40,737 bases of DNA. It comes from Streptomyces cellostaticus. GTDB lineage: Bacteria; Actinomycetota; Actinomycetes; Streptomycetales; Streptomycetaceae. Shown here piece after piece: positions 8,995-17,163 of the stretch. Positions within the stretch are counted from its first letter, which is position 1; every line of letters begins with the position of its first letter. The notes below the pieces were generated by a model, which saw nothing but the letters and a program-made list of their open reading frames with translations, had not been told where the DNA came from and made no database searches. The stretch lies in contig NZ_KQ948033.1 in the NCBI RefSeq assembly GCF_001513965.1, positions 135,620 to 176,356 of the forward strand. The letters run 5' to 3'. The translations under genes and the position numbers were made by a program.

Positions 8995-9711
8995 TCAGCT
9001 TTCGTCGTCGTCCGAAATCTTCACCAGGGAGTGCGGCGCGGTCTTGAGCGCGCAGCCCCGGATGTGTTCGGGCAGAGCGCTGAAGGCCTGTGGGTCGTCG
9101 GGATAGTTGTTGTAGAGCACGGCGAGGAAGGCTTCCAGGGTGTCCTCGCGGTCCGGCTCCGCCCATCCGGTGCGCTCTGCGATGCGGCGCCCGACGCGAT
9201 GGCTGATGCCGGAGTGCTGCGTGCCGTCGACCATCTCGTTCCTTCCGATCAGACCGTCCAGGTGTTCCTTGGCCTTCGGGGTGACGAACGCCTCGACGTC
9301 CTTGTAGGTGCGGGCCTGGACGTAGGTGCGGATCCGGTCGGGGGAGATGCGATTGTCCTGCAGGTGCGCCACGGTCGTGCCGATCATCAGGTGGAAGTGC
9401 TCCAGCGCGTCGGTCAGCCGGTACAGCGCGATTCGTGCCCATTCCGCGTAGGTGTCCGCGTGGTAGCCGTGCATCAACACCTCGCAGAAGTAGCGGTTGA
9501 TCTCGCTGATGTGGTGGCGCACGAGCAGCGGGAGTTCCGCGGGCAGCGGATCGTCCGCCTTGAGCTTGTCGGGCACGAACTCCTCGTGCTCGACGCGATC
9601 GAGGTGCTCCAGACGTTCACGCCGGACGTCGGCGAGATGCGCGGCATACCGGCGGCCGTCCGCCTCGCGGCGGGCCTTCGCCGCCTGCTTGTCACGGTGG
9701 TTGGGGTTCAT
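8995..9711 (-). CDS. Unrecognised helical protein, 238 aa
   Basis: I do not recognise this protein. It is coding by codon bias and is separated from the helicase gene by a strong terminator. The N-terminal ~45 residues are very basic and charged (RDKQAAKARREADGRRY), suggesting nucleic-acid contact or disorder. The centre is alpha-helical with conserved-looking His, Tyr and Trp residues (VRHHISEINRYFCEVL, YAEWARIALYRLTDALEHFH). The C-terminus is short and acidic (ISDDDES). There is no signal peptide or membrane segment. ATG at 9711 is preceded by a purine stretch (GAAGGGA) about 12 nt upstream. It could be a standalone accessory of the defence island or simply a streptomycete hypothetical protein. 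Confidence 0.7.
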   Translation of the reverse strand: MNPNHRDKQAAKARREADGRRYAAHLADVRRERLEHLDRVEHEEFVPDKLKADDPLPAELPLLVRHHISEINRYFCEVLMHGYHADTYAEWARIALYRLTDALEHFHLMIGTTVAHLQDNRISPDRIRTYVQARTYKDVEAFVTPKAKEHLDGLIGRNEMVDGTQHSGISHRVGRRIAERTGWAEPDREDTLEAFLAVLYNNYPDDPQAFSALPEHIRGCALKTAPHSLVKISDDDES

Positions 9712-10195
9712 GATGCTCGTATCCCTTCACGCCGCGCACACTGTCCCGTGACCTGGTGCGCGTCGAGGTACGAGCCGGCACCGGTGATCTGCGTCGCTGC
9801 CCTGCCACTTTCGGCGCTTGACCGTGTGTCCTGCTCACGGGGCAGAACACACTGGAACCGGGGCCGACGCAGACGGCGGCCCGCATCTGAGCAACGAGCC
9901 AGAGCTCCGGGTGTCACGCCCGCGCAGCAAGAGCCCTGCCGGTGGGATGACAGCGCGTCCGATCGGGTGCGGGCGGCGCGGTTTGGAATGTCGGACACCG
10001 ATCCGCGCTACGAGGCGGCGTAGCGTCCCGCTCGACGCAGCCGCGGAGACCGGCTGCCGGTCGAAGGGCCCACCCCGGACGGGCCCGCCACGGGCCAAAG
10101 GGTGCGATACCCAGTCTCCTCGCGAGAGCACCACACCCATGACGGCTTCCCCCTTGTGCTGACCCGGGCAGCGAACACCCACAGGGAGAACTGCC
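9712..10195. other. Intergenic region between divergent hypothetical genes
   Basis: About 480 nt between divergently transcribed genes; presumed to hold promoters for both. No reading frame has persuasive coding character. Short G/C inverted repeats such as GGGCCC...GGGCCC near 10068-10085 are present but are not distinctive at this base composition. A clear ribosome site, CAGGGAGAA, precedes the gene starting at 10196. Confidence 0.4.
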
Positions 10196-11053
10196 ATGCC
10201 CTACGTCCGCGACAAGGCCCACCGCACCGCCTGTCGCCAGCTGCTCGGCCTGTCACACAACGATCTCACCCTGGTCCTCGACCACAGCGGCCGCATCGTC
10301 CTGGACACCCCGGATGAGGGGCAGCGGGCCTTCCAGGCGATGCTGCACACCTGCCTGTTCAGCCACGACCGAGAGCATCCCTTTGACCGCATGGAGGGCC
10401 GGAGCTTTCCCGACCTTCTGCTCTATTTCGACGGCCTCATGCCCCGGCCGGATCGCCTCGTCCTTCGGATGAGCTGCGCCGCCCGCATCGCCCGCTTCCT
10501 GCTGCCCACCCAGCGCACCGACGAGGACGGCACGATGGAGCTCACCGGCCTGCCCGGGCTGAGGCTGGAGTCCGTCGGCAAGCGCAGCCTCGTCCTGCGC
10601 CATCTGCCGACCGGATCGCTCCTCGAACTCTGTGACACGAGCGGTCAGTTGGGCCGATGGGACCTTGCTCTGTTGGACGAGCCGTTCGAGCGACAGCTCC
10701 TCAAGAACGCCCCACTACTCACGCCCACCGAGACGAACCTCGCCCACTACTGGACCCCCGCTGCCTGCACACCTCTGCGCAGTGCCCTGCTGACACGGGC
10801 GTATCTGTGGTGGGGCTGCTGGGGCCATGAAGGCGCCACCACCCCGGCCCACCGGCCTGATGGCCGATACTGCGTGCGCTGGGCCAAGGGCCGCACCACC
10901 AACGAGATCGGCACGCTGCTCACGGACTCGCCCATCGCCATCACCGGCTCCACCTACACCCCACCGGCTGCCCGAGGCGACCGGGGGGTGCTGCGCCTGG
11001 GTGACGGCCTTGTCGAGCTCGACGGCCCCGGCACACGCCCAGACGGCAGGTAG
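10196..11053 (+). CDS. Hypothetical protein, 285 aa
   Basis: I do not recognise this protein. ATG at 10196 is well placed after CAGGGAGAA. The sequence looks soluble and cytoplasmic, with mixed alpha/beta character, no signal peptide and no transmembrane segment. It has a tryptophan/glycine-rich stretch (YLWWGCWGHEGA, about residue 200) and a C-terminal beta-rich part (GVLRLGDGLVELDG). There is a segment LDHSGRIVLDTPDEGQRAF near the N-terminus but no catalytic motif that I can name. It is transcribed towards the convergent gene ending at 11201. The ribosome-site context (GGGAGAAC then ATG) closely resembles that of the gene starting at 12121. Confidence 0.65.
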   Translation: MPYVRDKAHRTACRQLLGLSHNDLTLVLDHSGRIVLDTPDEGQRAFQAMLHTCLFSHDREHPFDRMEGRSFPDLLLYFDGLMPRPDRLVLRMSCAARIARFLLPTQRTDEDGTMELTGLPGLRLESVGKRSLVLRHLPTGSLLELCDTSGQLGRWDLALLDEPFERQLLKNAPLLTPTETNLAHYWTPAACTPLRSALLTRAYLWWGCWGHEGATTPAHRPDGRYCVRWAKGRTTNEIGTLLTDSPIAITGSTYTPPAARGDRGVLRLGDGLVELDGPGTRPDGR

Positions 11054-11200
11054 CCGACCCGGTCGGTGCCTCGCCTATCCTTCGCCTGCTCGGGGCCCAC
11101 GGGTACTGGCAAGGACCCGGCCCCGCAGGTACCTGCCGCCGGACCGTGTGTCGTCTGCGGCCTGGCGCCCGGAACCGTCCGCTCATGAACCAGCTGGAGT

Positions 11201-12121
11201 TCAGGATCGAGGGCGAGGCGCGATCTGCAGCGCCGTCAGGGTGCTCAGAGCGGTTGCGGTGTAGGGGCACAGGAACACTGGATCGCGCAGCACATCCCGC
11301 TCGGGGAGGTGTCCGGTGTGGAGCTTCTTCGGCGCGGTGATCCAGCCGAGCAGGGGAACGTGGCTGGCGTCCATGTCGGCGGACACGGCGTCAAAGAAGT
11401 CCGGGTCGGCGGCGCGGGCATCGCCCGGACCGCAGCAGATCAGGCCGTGTACCGGCATGTTGTACTGGTACGGCATGTCCTCGCAGTCGTAGAAGGCCTG
11501 CAGATGGCGCTCGCGCAGGAGGGCCGCACTCTGCCGGGGATGCAGCGGCACCTCCCGCGGGACCCTGCCGGAGTCGCCCGCCCGCAGTCGGCGTTCGAGA
11601 CGGGGCAAGTCCTCGGTGTGGGAGATGGCCAGGAGGGCCTGCGCTGTGGAATGCGGCCGCCACCAACCGGTGTTCAGCGACGGCGGGATACGCACGATGA
11701 TGTCGAAGTCGCCGCGTACGCGGCCCAGGAGACTCTGCACGGGCTCGTCGATGTAGACGCACTCCACGAGGTGTCCGTGCTCCCGTCCCCGTTCATGCCG
11801 CCACAGCTCAACGGAATGCGTGCCCGGCGACGCCGCAGCAGGGCTGACCGCCTGGCCCCCGCCCAGACGCTCACGGCGGACACTTCTGAGGTGGGCCTCA
11901 CCCATGCGCGTGATCATCACGCGCAGCCCTGCATGCGCCCAGGCCGCGGCGATGGCACCGATGCTGTGGACGGGAAGCGTCACATCGGTGGTGACGAACT
12001 GGAGGACCAGCGCCTGGGCGGGTTCGGCAGTACGGCGCCGACGCAGCGCGGCGGTGTATTTGGCGCCATGTCGGGCTTCACCACGTGCGTGCTGAGCATT
12101 GGTTGACGACTTGATCGGCAT
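11201..12121 (-). CDS. Possible degenerate ParA/MinD-like protein lacking Walker A
   Basis: A 306-residue protein with ATG at 12121 after CGGGAGAA, preferred over an in-frame start at 12220 that has no ribosome site. The layout recalls ParA/MinD folds: a basic N-terminal region; a hydrophobic strand then helix (LVLQFVTTDVTLPVHSIG followed by AAAWAHAGLRVMIT) at the place where ParA carries KGGxGKT; and DFDIIVRIPPSLNTG, which strongly resembles the ParA Walker A' / switch strand DxxxIDTPPSL. No Lys of a P-loop is visible, so if this is the fold, ATP binding is probably lost or altered. The rest is unremarkable, with a Cys pair in LICCGPGDA. The fold assignment is inference from two motifs; it may equally be an unrelated protein. 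Confidence 0.55.
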   Translation of the reverse strand: MPIKSSTNAQHARGEARHGAKYTAALRRRRTAEPAQALVLQFVTTDVTLPVHSIGAIAAAWAHAGLRVMITRMGEAHLRSVRRERLGGGQAVSPAAASPGTHSVELWRHERGREHGHLVECVYIDEPVQSLLGRVRGDFDIIVRIPPSLNTGWWRPHSTAQALLAISHTEDLPRLERRLRAGDSGRVPREVPLHPRQSAALLRERHLQAFYDCEDMPYQYNMPVHGLICCGPGDARAADPDFFDAVSADMDASHVPLLGWITAPKKLHTGHLPERDVLRDPVFLCPYTATALSTLTALQIAPRPRS

Positions 12122-12393
12122 GGCGTTCTCCCGCTGGCAGAGCCACGCCTCTGCCAGCACAACGTCAGGCCGAAATGTCAGGGGGATGCGCGGGCATCGT
12201 AAGGCCTTGACCGTCGGCATCCACCCGGCCGCGTGGTGCCGGTGGGGACAGTGAGCGGCAGTACGCGCCTGGCCGCGAGTGAGAAGCTGTTGTCTTTCCG
12301 GGCTTGAGGACTTCGTTTCGGCTGGTCAGGCATAGGCTGGTGCCCTTGTGGGAGTGGTGACCTGTCGTGTCGCCGTTCCCGTGGAGGTCGTGG

Positions 12394-12946
12394 ATGCCGT
12401 CGGTCGTGGGGCTGCTTGAACAGCGCGAGCTCGTTGCTCGGCGTCGGGTGGACGAGCTGCGGGAGGAGGCCGACCGGATCCAGGCGGAGCTGGCCCTGGC
12501 CGAGCGGGACTGGAAGGAATGGGCCATCGCCCGCTCGCGGGTCGGAGAGGTGCTGGACCCGGTCGAGGAGACCGAGCAGGGCCACGACCAGGTCGGCCGG
12601 ACGGCGCCGAGGGCCGGCGGACGGGGCGAGCAGACGTCGTCAGGGGCGGGAGCCGCGAAGCCCAGGTCACAGGTTCCGGTATGGCGTGAGGGGCTGGACC
12701 GGTCGGTGCTGTCGGTGGACTATCAGCGCATTCTTGAGGCCCTCGGGGACCGGCACCGGCTCCATCAAGGGCCGCTGACCTGCCAGGAATTGGCCGTGAT
12801 GTTCGGCCTGGACGCGGTGCCGGCCAAGGTGGAGGCGCTGCGGTCGGAAGGCGAAACGCCTGGTTGCGCGGGGCTGGCTGGCCGAGCGGCAGGCGGGCCG
12901 GTTCACCCTCGCCCAGGGCCCGGCCGGGCAAGGCGGCGCGTCATGA
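12394..12946 (+). pseudogene. Frameshifted hypothetical gene with N-terminal coiled coil
   Basis: The start is good: ATG at 12394 with GGAGG 6 nt upstream. The first ~60 residues form a charged coiled coil (RRRVDELREEADRIQAELAL), followed by a low-complexity linker and a C-terminal winged-helix-like part (LTCQELAVMFGLDAVPAKVE). Near 12850 one extra G (GGAAGGCGAAACGC) throws the frame out. Removing it restores a coherent end (AKRLVARGWLAERQAGRFTLA) stopping at 12946. The restored 3' end runs into the IS5-like element. From memory, members of this family are widespread in streptomycetes and often lie beside transposases, possibly as DNA-binding partners; I could not verify that. It is either a real pseudogene or a sequencing error at one base. 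Confidence 0.6.
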
Positions 12947-13793
12947 GCAGGGTCATCGACCAGTAGACCATTGCTTCGGCGCTGGTGGTGCGGCGTTCGA
13001 AGTCGCGCACCAGACGGCGGGTGCGCATCAGGTGGGCGAAGAGGCGCTCGACGATCCACCGTTTGGGCAGCACCACGAATCCGCGCATGTCGTCGCTGCG
13101 TTTGACGATCGCCAGGACCAGCGCGAACGCGGCCAGGCAGTGCTCGACGAGGCTGCCGGTGTAGCCGCCGTCGGCCCAGACCAGTTCCAGCCGGTGGTGC
13201 ACATCGGCGACCTGCCCGAGCAGCACCTGGGCGGCGATGCGGTCGCCGGTGTCCGCGGCGGTGACCATCACACCCAGCAACAGGCCGAACGTGTCGACCA
13301 CGACGTGCCGCTTGCGGCCGTTGACGAGTTTGCCGCCGTCGAAGCCCCGGCTGTCCGCCCCGACGACGGCGTCCGCCTTGACCGACTGCGAGTCGATCAC
13401 ACCGGCCGTCGCTGCCGCGTCGCGGCCCAGCATTTCGCGGACCTGTCCGCGCAGCCGGTCATGGAACTCCCTGACCAGGCCGTGATCGCGCCATCGGCGG
13501 AAGAACGCATACACCCGGTCCCAGGGCGGGAAGTCCGCGGGCATGGCCCGCCACTTGATGCCGTTGTCCACGAGATACCGGATCGCATCGAGTACCGCCC
13601 GGTGGCAGTACGCCTCCGGCCGGCCGCCGCGGCCCCGCAGCCAGGACGGCACCGGCAGCAACGGCCGGACCCGGGCCCACTCCGCGTCCGTCATGTCCGA
13701 GGGATACCGCCGAACACGTTCCGGATGATCGGCCGCGTTCCCGAACCGGTGAGCGGCACAATCACACTCCGGTGCAACCGAGTTGAACTCCAC
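12903..13793 (-). CDS. IS5-family DDE transposase
   Basis: Cut-and-paste transposase of IS5 type. Seen in order: the N-terminal IS5 signature (YPSDMTDAEWARVRPLLP, then GRPEAYCHRAVLDAIRYLV and GIKWRAMP); first catalytic Asp in GVIDSQSVKA; second Asp in LVWADGGYTG; third, Glu, in RWIVERLFAHLMRTRRLVRDFE, the Y-(2)-R-(3)-E-(6)-K-like region typical of IS4/IS5. All three acidic residues are present, so the enzyme could be active. The start is uncertain: GTG at 13793 is chosen, with TTG at 13820 also in frame; neither has a good ribosome site. The C-terminal ~10 codons run across the probable element end into the neighbouring gene, so the terminal residues may not be native. Confidence 0.88.
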   Translation of the reverse strand: MEFNSVAPECDCAAHRFGNAADHPERVRRYPSDMTDAEWARVRPLLPVPSWLRGRGGRPEAYCHRAVLDAIRYLVDNGIKWRAMPADFPPWDRVYAFFRRWRDHGLVREFHDRLRGQVREMLGRDAAATAGVIDSQSVKADAVVGADSRGFDGGKLVNGRKRHVVVDTFGLLLGVMVTAADTGDRIAAQVLLGQVADVHHRLELVWADGGYTGSLVEHCLAAFALVLAIVKRSDDMRGFVVLPKRWIVERLFAHLMRTRRLVRDFERRTTSAEAMVYWSMTLLMTRRLARPGPGRG

Positions 13794-13875
13794 CGGCGCG
13801 AGCACGTACAACTGCGGCAACAGGGTCTCCTGGATCTCGGTTGGCTTCGCAACCCCGAGCTACCAAGAGGCCCTG
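12914..13875. mobile_element. IS5-like insertion sequence, ends tentative
   Basis: The transposase gene is bracketed by a short candidate terminal inverted repeat, CAGGGCC, at 12914-12920 and its complement GGCCCTG at 13869-13875. This would give a 962-bp element, a reasonable size for IS5. The repeat is short and no target-site duplication is visible, so one end may be deleted or the true ends may lie slightly outside. Confidence 0.45.
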
Positions 13876-13897
13876 TACTCATGCGCGCAGCCAGCTT

Positions 13898-13961
13898 CGA
13901 CCACCCGAACGAGACTCCCGTTCGACGCACACACCTCAAGATCGGCACGACAACAGCCACT
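13898..13961. repeat. 64-bp dispersed repeat, copy A
   Basis: This segment matches 21076-21139 at 56 of 64 positions without gaps, including a 15-nt exact block (GACTCCCGTTCGACG) and a 13-nt exact block (GACAACAGCCACT). Copy A lies just outside the IS5-like element. The two copies are about 7.2 kb apart in direct orientation. It is probably a remnant of the end of another insertion sequence. Confidence 0.7.
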
Positions 13962-14134
13962 AAGACTTCGTGAGGGCCTGCCACCGGAAACGCCGGGGGC
14001 AGATGGAGCTGACCGTCTGCGCTGGGGATTTCGTGTACGAGCTCGGCGGTCAGGGCCCCTCGCCGGCTACCCCGGCCTGTCAGACGGCATGAGGATGTCA
14101 GCACACGGCGAAGCGAGAGTGCCGGTGATACCGC

Positions 14135-14179
14135 CTTCTCCGCTCCGGGCCTGCGCGGTGCCAGCCCGGAGCGGAGAAG
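14135..14179 (-). terminator. Strong terminator of the glycine-rich protein gene
   Basis: CTTCTCCGCTCCGGGC at 14135-14150 and GCCCGGAGCGGAGAAG at 14164-14179 form a perfect 16-bp stem with a 13-nt loop. It begins 17 nt beyond the stop codon of the minus-strand glycine-rich gene (14196), the expected place for its terminator. Confidence 0.85.
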
Positions 14180-14195
14180 AGGGGAGCGGGAGGAC

Positions 14196-15341
14196 TCAGT
14201 TCCAGGTGATGAGGACAGCGCCGTCCTGGCCGGCCTGGCCAGCCTCGCCGCCGGAGCCCGAGGCGCCGGCTTCGCCGTCGACGCCACGGCCGCCGGCGCT
14301 GCCATTGCCACCCTGGCCTTGCGGGCTGCCCGGCGTAGTGTTGGCGCCACGGCCGCCCTTACCGCCGTCCCCGCCCTTGCCGAAGCTCATGCCCTGGGCG
14401 TGATGGCCGGGTGCACCGGCGGTCGTGCTGGCAGTGCCGGCTGTGCCGGGCAGTCCGCCCGGACCGGCACCGCTGCTGGTGGCTTTACGGCCGTTGGCCC
14501 CATCCTCTCCGGCCCCTCCGTTGTTGCCGGTGGGACCGTGTGCACCCTTCACGACCGTGACCGCGCCGACGCTGTAGTTGGTGTTGCAATGGCCCACGCG
14601 CCGCTTGCCCTGGTCGCCGGGTGCGGCGCCTCCTGCCCCGCCCTTGCCGCCCGCGCCGCCGTCTCCGCCGCTGCCATGCGAGGAGCCGTAGCTGCCGGCG
14701 TTGCGCTCGGTTGGCCCCTTACTACCGCCGCCCCCGCTGTTCCCGTCAAAGGCGGGCACGTTCCAGTAGCCGTTGCTGACCACGGAGTACCCCGTAGGGT
14801 CGAGGAGATCGCGGGTGGCGCCGTCCTTGCCGTTGCTGCCGGGGCGACCGGCTGTCCCGTCGCTGCCGGAGTTGTCATATGCGCCGCCAGCGCCACCCGC
14901 GCCGCCGGCACCGCCTTGCTCACCGCCTCCACCGGCCCGGCCCGTCCCCACCCAGATCTTCAACTGGTGGCCGCCATCGCCTTGCAGTTTGAGGGTGCAG
15001 CTGACGAAGGAACCGGCATCGCCGCCCCCACCGCTGCCGCCCCCACCGCCGCCGCCTCCACCGCCGCCCCCACCGCCGGCGTGGTGCCTGCCTCCGCCTC
15101 CGCCTCCACCGCCGCCTGCGCCTCCGGTGCCGCTGCCGCCGGCACCGCCGCCGCCCCCACCGCCGGGCCCCCAGACATAGACGGTGACCGCGGTCATCCC
15201 GTCCGGAACCGCGAACGTGTGCTGGCCAGGTTTCGTGAAGAGCTCGCTGCCCGCGGCGTGCGCGGGAGGACTGACCACCCCGGTCAGCGCCAAGGCCATG
15301 CCGGTACTGACCGCGATGCTCCTGATCCGATGGCTGGACAT
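14196..15341 (-). CDS. Secreted glycine-rich repeat protein
   Basis: An exported low-complexity protein. The N-terminus is a Sec signal peptide: basic start (MSSHRIRS), hydrophobic core (IAVSTGMALALTGVV), and a cleavage site near AHA-AGS. The first ~30 mature residues are normal sequence (FTKPGQHTFAVPDGMTAV). Then come long Gly tracts alternating with (GGAGG)n and GxxGxx repeats, resembling glycine-rich domains of surface or extracellular-matrix-like proteins. The protein ends with DGAVLITWN, a closing motif seen in such domains. Cysteines are few (SCTL, GHCN) and could form a disulfide. A PE_PGRS relationship is not supported, as there is no PE domain. The start could be ATG 15341 or GTG 15347. 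The gene ends at a strong terminator. Function unknown; an adhesive or coat role is only a guess. Confidence 0.75.
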   Translation of the reverse strand: MSSHRIRSIAVSTGMALALTGVVSPPAHAAGSELFTKPGQHTFAVPDGMTAVTVYVWGPGGGGGGGAGGSGTGGAGGGGGGGGGRHHAGGGGGGGGGGGGGGSGGGGDAGSFVSCTLKLQGDGGHQLKIWVGTGRAGGGGEQGGAGGAGGAGGAYDNSGSDGTAGRPGSNGKDGATRDLLDPTGYSVVSNGYWNVPAFDGNSGGGGSKGPTERNAGSYGSSHGSGGDGGAGGKGGAGGAAPGDQGKRRVGHCNTNYSVGAVTVVKGAHGPTGNNGGAGEDGANGRKATSSGAGPGGLPGTAGTASTTAGAPGHHAQGMSFGKGGDGGKGGRGANTTPGSPQGQGGNGSAGGRGVDGEAGASGSGGEAGQAGQDGAVLITWN

Positions 15342-15347
15342 CTTCAC

Positions 15348-15655
15348 AGGCCACCCCCCATTCCTGCGTCATGGAACGCTCTGTTCCGCTGCCATTACAG
15401 AGGGCGCTGTGAGCTGCGGGAACGGCAGGCGGGCGAGGTTCACTCGATGGAGCACATGGGCGGCTGTCATAAGCCAAGCCGATGTCTATATCCGGCCAAG
15501 CGGCATGACCGGAGCCGAAGCCCTGGTGGTAAGGACGGCTATTCGTGAGGGGCGAATAGGCCGCCGCCTGAGGCCCGGCGCCGATCCGCTCGGAGGGACG
15601 AGCTGACGAGGCCAGCATCACCCTTCTGTTCCCGGGCCCGGCTAGGGTTCGGGCT
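15348..15655. other. Intergenic region between divergent genes
   Basis: About 310 nt separating the glycine-rich protein gene from the hypothetical gene at 15656; it must hold both promoters. One small inverted repeat, TATTCG-7 nt-CGAATA, lies at about 15540-15558. The 12-mer GACGGCTATTCG just before it recurs at 17750-17761, next to the recombinase trio. Nothing else is recognisable. Confidence 0.4.
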
Positions 15656-16396
15656 GTGCGCAACGGAGCATCGGCCCCAACGACATCGCAGGCCATCAAG
15701 AGCATCAGGATCGTGTCACCCCATCAGGGACGGCATGCCCGAATAGCTCGCCTCAGCTGGGCGAAGGATCCCCAGTCCGACGATGCGAGCCTCTACATCG
15801 AGCCGTACATAGGCGCCGGCTGGAGCGCAATGGGGCATTCCGCCGCCGAGCTCGCCCCGAGCGCGACGACAAGCCTGACCGCGCAGCGGGTCTATCCCAA
15901 CGCGAAGTTCGGCGATGCCCAGCTCTCGTTGCACCACAGCGGGCAGACCCACGTCTATGCCGGCCCGCATCGTCGGGAGTTCCGCCTTCCACCGGTGCAG
16001 GGTGCCCGTCTCGACGACCCAGCGGGCGGCCACGTTGCCACCATCAGCTGGGCGACCTTGGACGGACTCCCAATGCCTGACCGCCCGCTGGTCTTCACCG
16101 GGCCGAATATCGACCTGGTGGTGCCGGCTGACCCGCACGCCGCCAGGATGTCCGTCGTCCTCTACTCCGGGACCGACCAGGACGCGATGGAGGGCCGGCA
16201 TTCGTTTCTCAAGAACAATCCGCTGCTGCGGATGGACCGCCTGGGGATGCCCACTCCGTTGCACTTCGGCTTCCGCTGCCGTGTCATTCCCGGCCAGCGC
16301 CAGGACCCCCCGGGAGTATTTGTTGCTGGCGGATGGGGGCCTGGTGCCTCACAGGAGGACGCCGTGCCTACCGCGGCGGTGTGGGTCGGCCTGTAG
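15656..16396 (+). CDS. Hypothetical protein, 246 aa
   Basis: I do not recognise this protein. It starts with GTG at 15656; no strong ribosome site is visible, so the exact start is uncertain and a site downstream is possible. The sequence is soluble and looks beta-rich (SLYIEPYIGAGWSAMG, HVYAGPHRREFRLPP, NIDLVVPADPHAARMSVVLY), with no transmembrane segment, signal peptide or cysteines of note apart from one near the C-terminus. It lies divergent to the secreted glycine-rich gene. Codon bias supports coding. No function is proposed. Confidence 0.6.
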   Translation: MRNGASAPTTSQAIKSIRIVSPHQGRHARIARLSWAKDPQSDDASLYIEPYIGAGWSAMGHSAAELAPSATTSLTAQRVYPNAKFGDAQLSLHHSGQTHVYAGPHRREFRLPPVQGARLDDPAGGHVATISWATLDGLPMPDRPLVFTGPNIDLVVPADPHAARMSVVLYSGTDQDAMEGRHSFLKNNPLLRMDRLGMPTPLHFGFRCRVIPGQRQDPPGVFVAGGWGPGASQEDAVPTAAVWVGL

Positions 16397-16614
16397 GTGA
16401 GCCCTGCACCAGGGCATCGCATGCTGCATGGCGGGACGAATTTCCTTGAAATGGCTGGTACTGGCAGTGATTCAGGAGAGACGAGTAGCTTTCCGGCATG
16501 TGGATCAGGCTCGGCGTGGCCGGTAAGACGAGGATGCTGGATAAGGTGTCGATGCATTTCCTTGCGCCAGTTGGTCAGCCTGCTCTCCCTATTCCCGATG
16601 GTCTTTCCCACCGT

Positions 16615-16630
16615 CACCACCCGTGTGGTG
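16615..16630 (-). terminator. Short hairpin after the unknown membrane operon
   Basis: CACCAC-CCGT-GTGGTG forms a 6-bp stem with a 4-nt loop about 15 nt beyond the stop codon of the minus-strand membrane protein gene (16645). It is plausible as its terminator, but the stem is short and there is no U-tract. Confidence 0.4.
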
Positions 16631-16644
16631 GTTTCGAGCGGTAA

Positions 16645-17157
16645 TCACTTTCCCCGCGGTGCCAGGGTAGACGGCGGGCTGGTGGGTCGACTGGTGGGTA
16701 CTTGTGAGTGGGGGCGGCAGCACCGGTTCTGTATGGGTGTACAACACAGTGGCGAAGATGCTGGTACCGGTTTCTTTACTTGAGGAACAGTTGCAGACCA
16801 CCAAACCGCAGTCAGGAGAATGAGACCGGCTGCTACTACGAGAAGAGTTGCAACCTTGTATAGAGTGAATCGGAGGGGGATCTTATTCGGCTTCCCCGTG
16901 GTCTGCCCGCCGTTCTTCAGAAACTCGCGTCTTGCCAGCGCGTAGTCAGCCGCGCTCCATGACAAGCCAAGGAAGAGGCCGGCAAGTACCGCACAGGTCA
17001 CGAATGCTGCCCGCAAGTAGCGAGAGCTTTCAGTAAAGGAATCCTTGGCGATGTCTCCAAAGAGAATTAGCCCACCCAGGGTGCCAAATGCGCCCAACGC
17101 CAGTGCAGCCAGGCGTTTGTCCGCGAACTGCTTGGCATCCTGCTGAGGAGCGGCCAT
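16645..17157 (-). CDS. Membrane protein of unknown function, second gene of a two-gene operon
   Basis: About 170 residues with three probable transmembrane helices: LAALALGAFGTLGGLILFG, AAFVTCAVLAGLFLGLSWSA and VATLLVVAAGLILLTAVWW. The N-terminus is likely cytoplasmic, and a basic loop (KNGGQTTGKPNK) lies before the third helix. The C-terminal ~35 residues are Pro/Ser/Cys-rich and look disordered. The ATG at 17157 (or GTG 17160) lies 4-7 nt after the stop of the preceding gene, so the two are co-transcribed and probably coupled. GC content is visibly lower here than in the flanking genes, suggesting recent acquisition. A helical-bundle membrane protein coupled to a small soluble partner recalls membrane effectors of some defence or toxin pairs, but there is no direct evidence. 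Confidence 0.65.
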   Translation of the reverse strand: MAAPQQDAKQFADKRLAALALGAFGTLGGLILFGDIAKDSFTESSRYLRAAFVTCAVLAGLFLGLSWSAADYALARREFLKNGGQTTGKPNKIPLRFTLYKVATLLVVAAGLILLTAVWWSATVPQVKKPVPASSPLCCTPIQNRCCRPHSQVPTSRPTSPPSTLAPRGK

Positions 17158-17163
17158 CACGCC

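Noticed and set aside
14960..15180. CRISPR-like or satellite array suggested by dense GCC/CCG repeats
   Set aside because: The repeats are triplet coding repeats (Gly tracts) without unique spacers.
14196..15341. PE_PGRS family protein
   Set aside because: There is a Sec signal peptide and no PE domain; only the Gly-rich composition is shared.
14319..15548. A 409-codon Ala/Pro-rich frame opposite the glycine-rich gene
   Set aside because: Gly codons read in reverse give Ala/Pro; only the minus strand has a signal peptide and a terminator.
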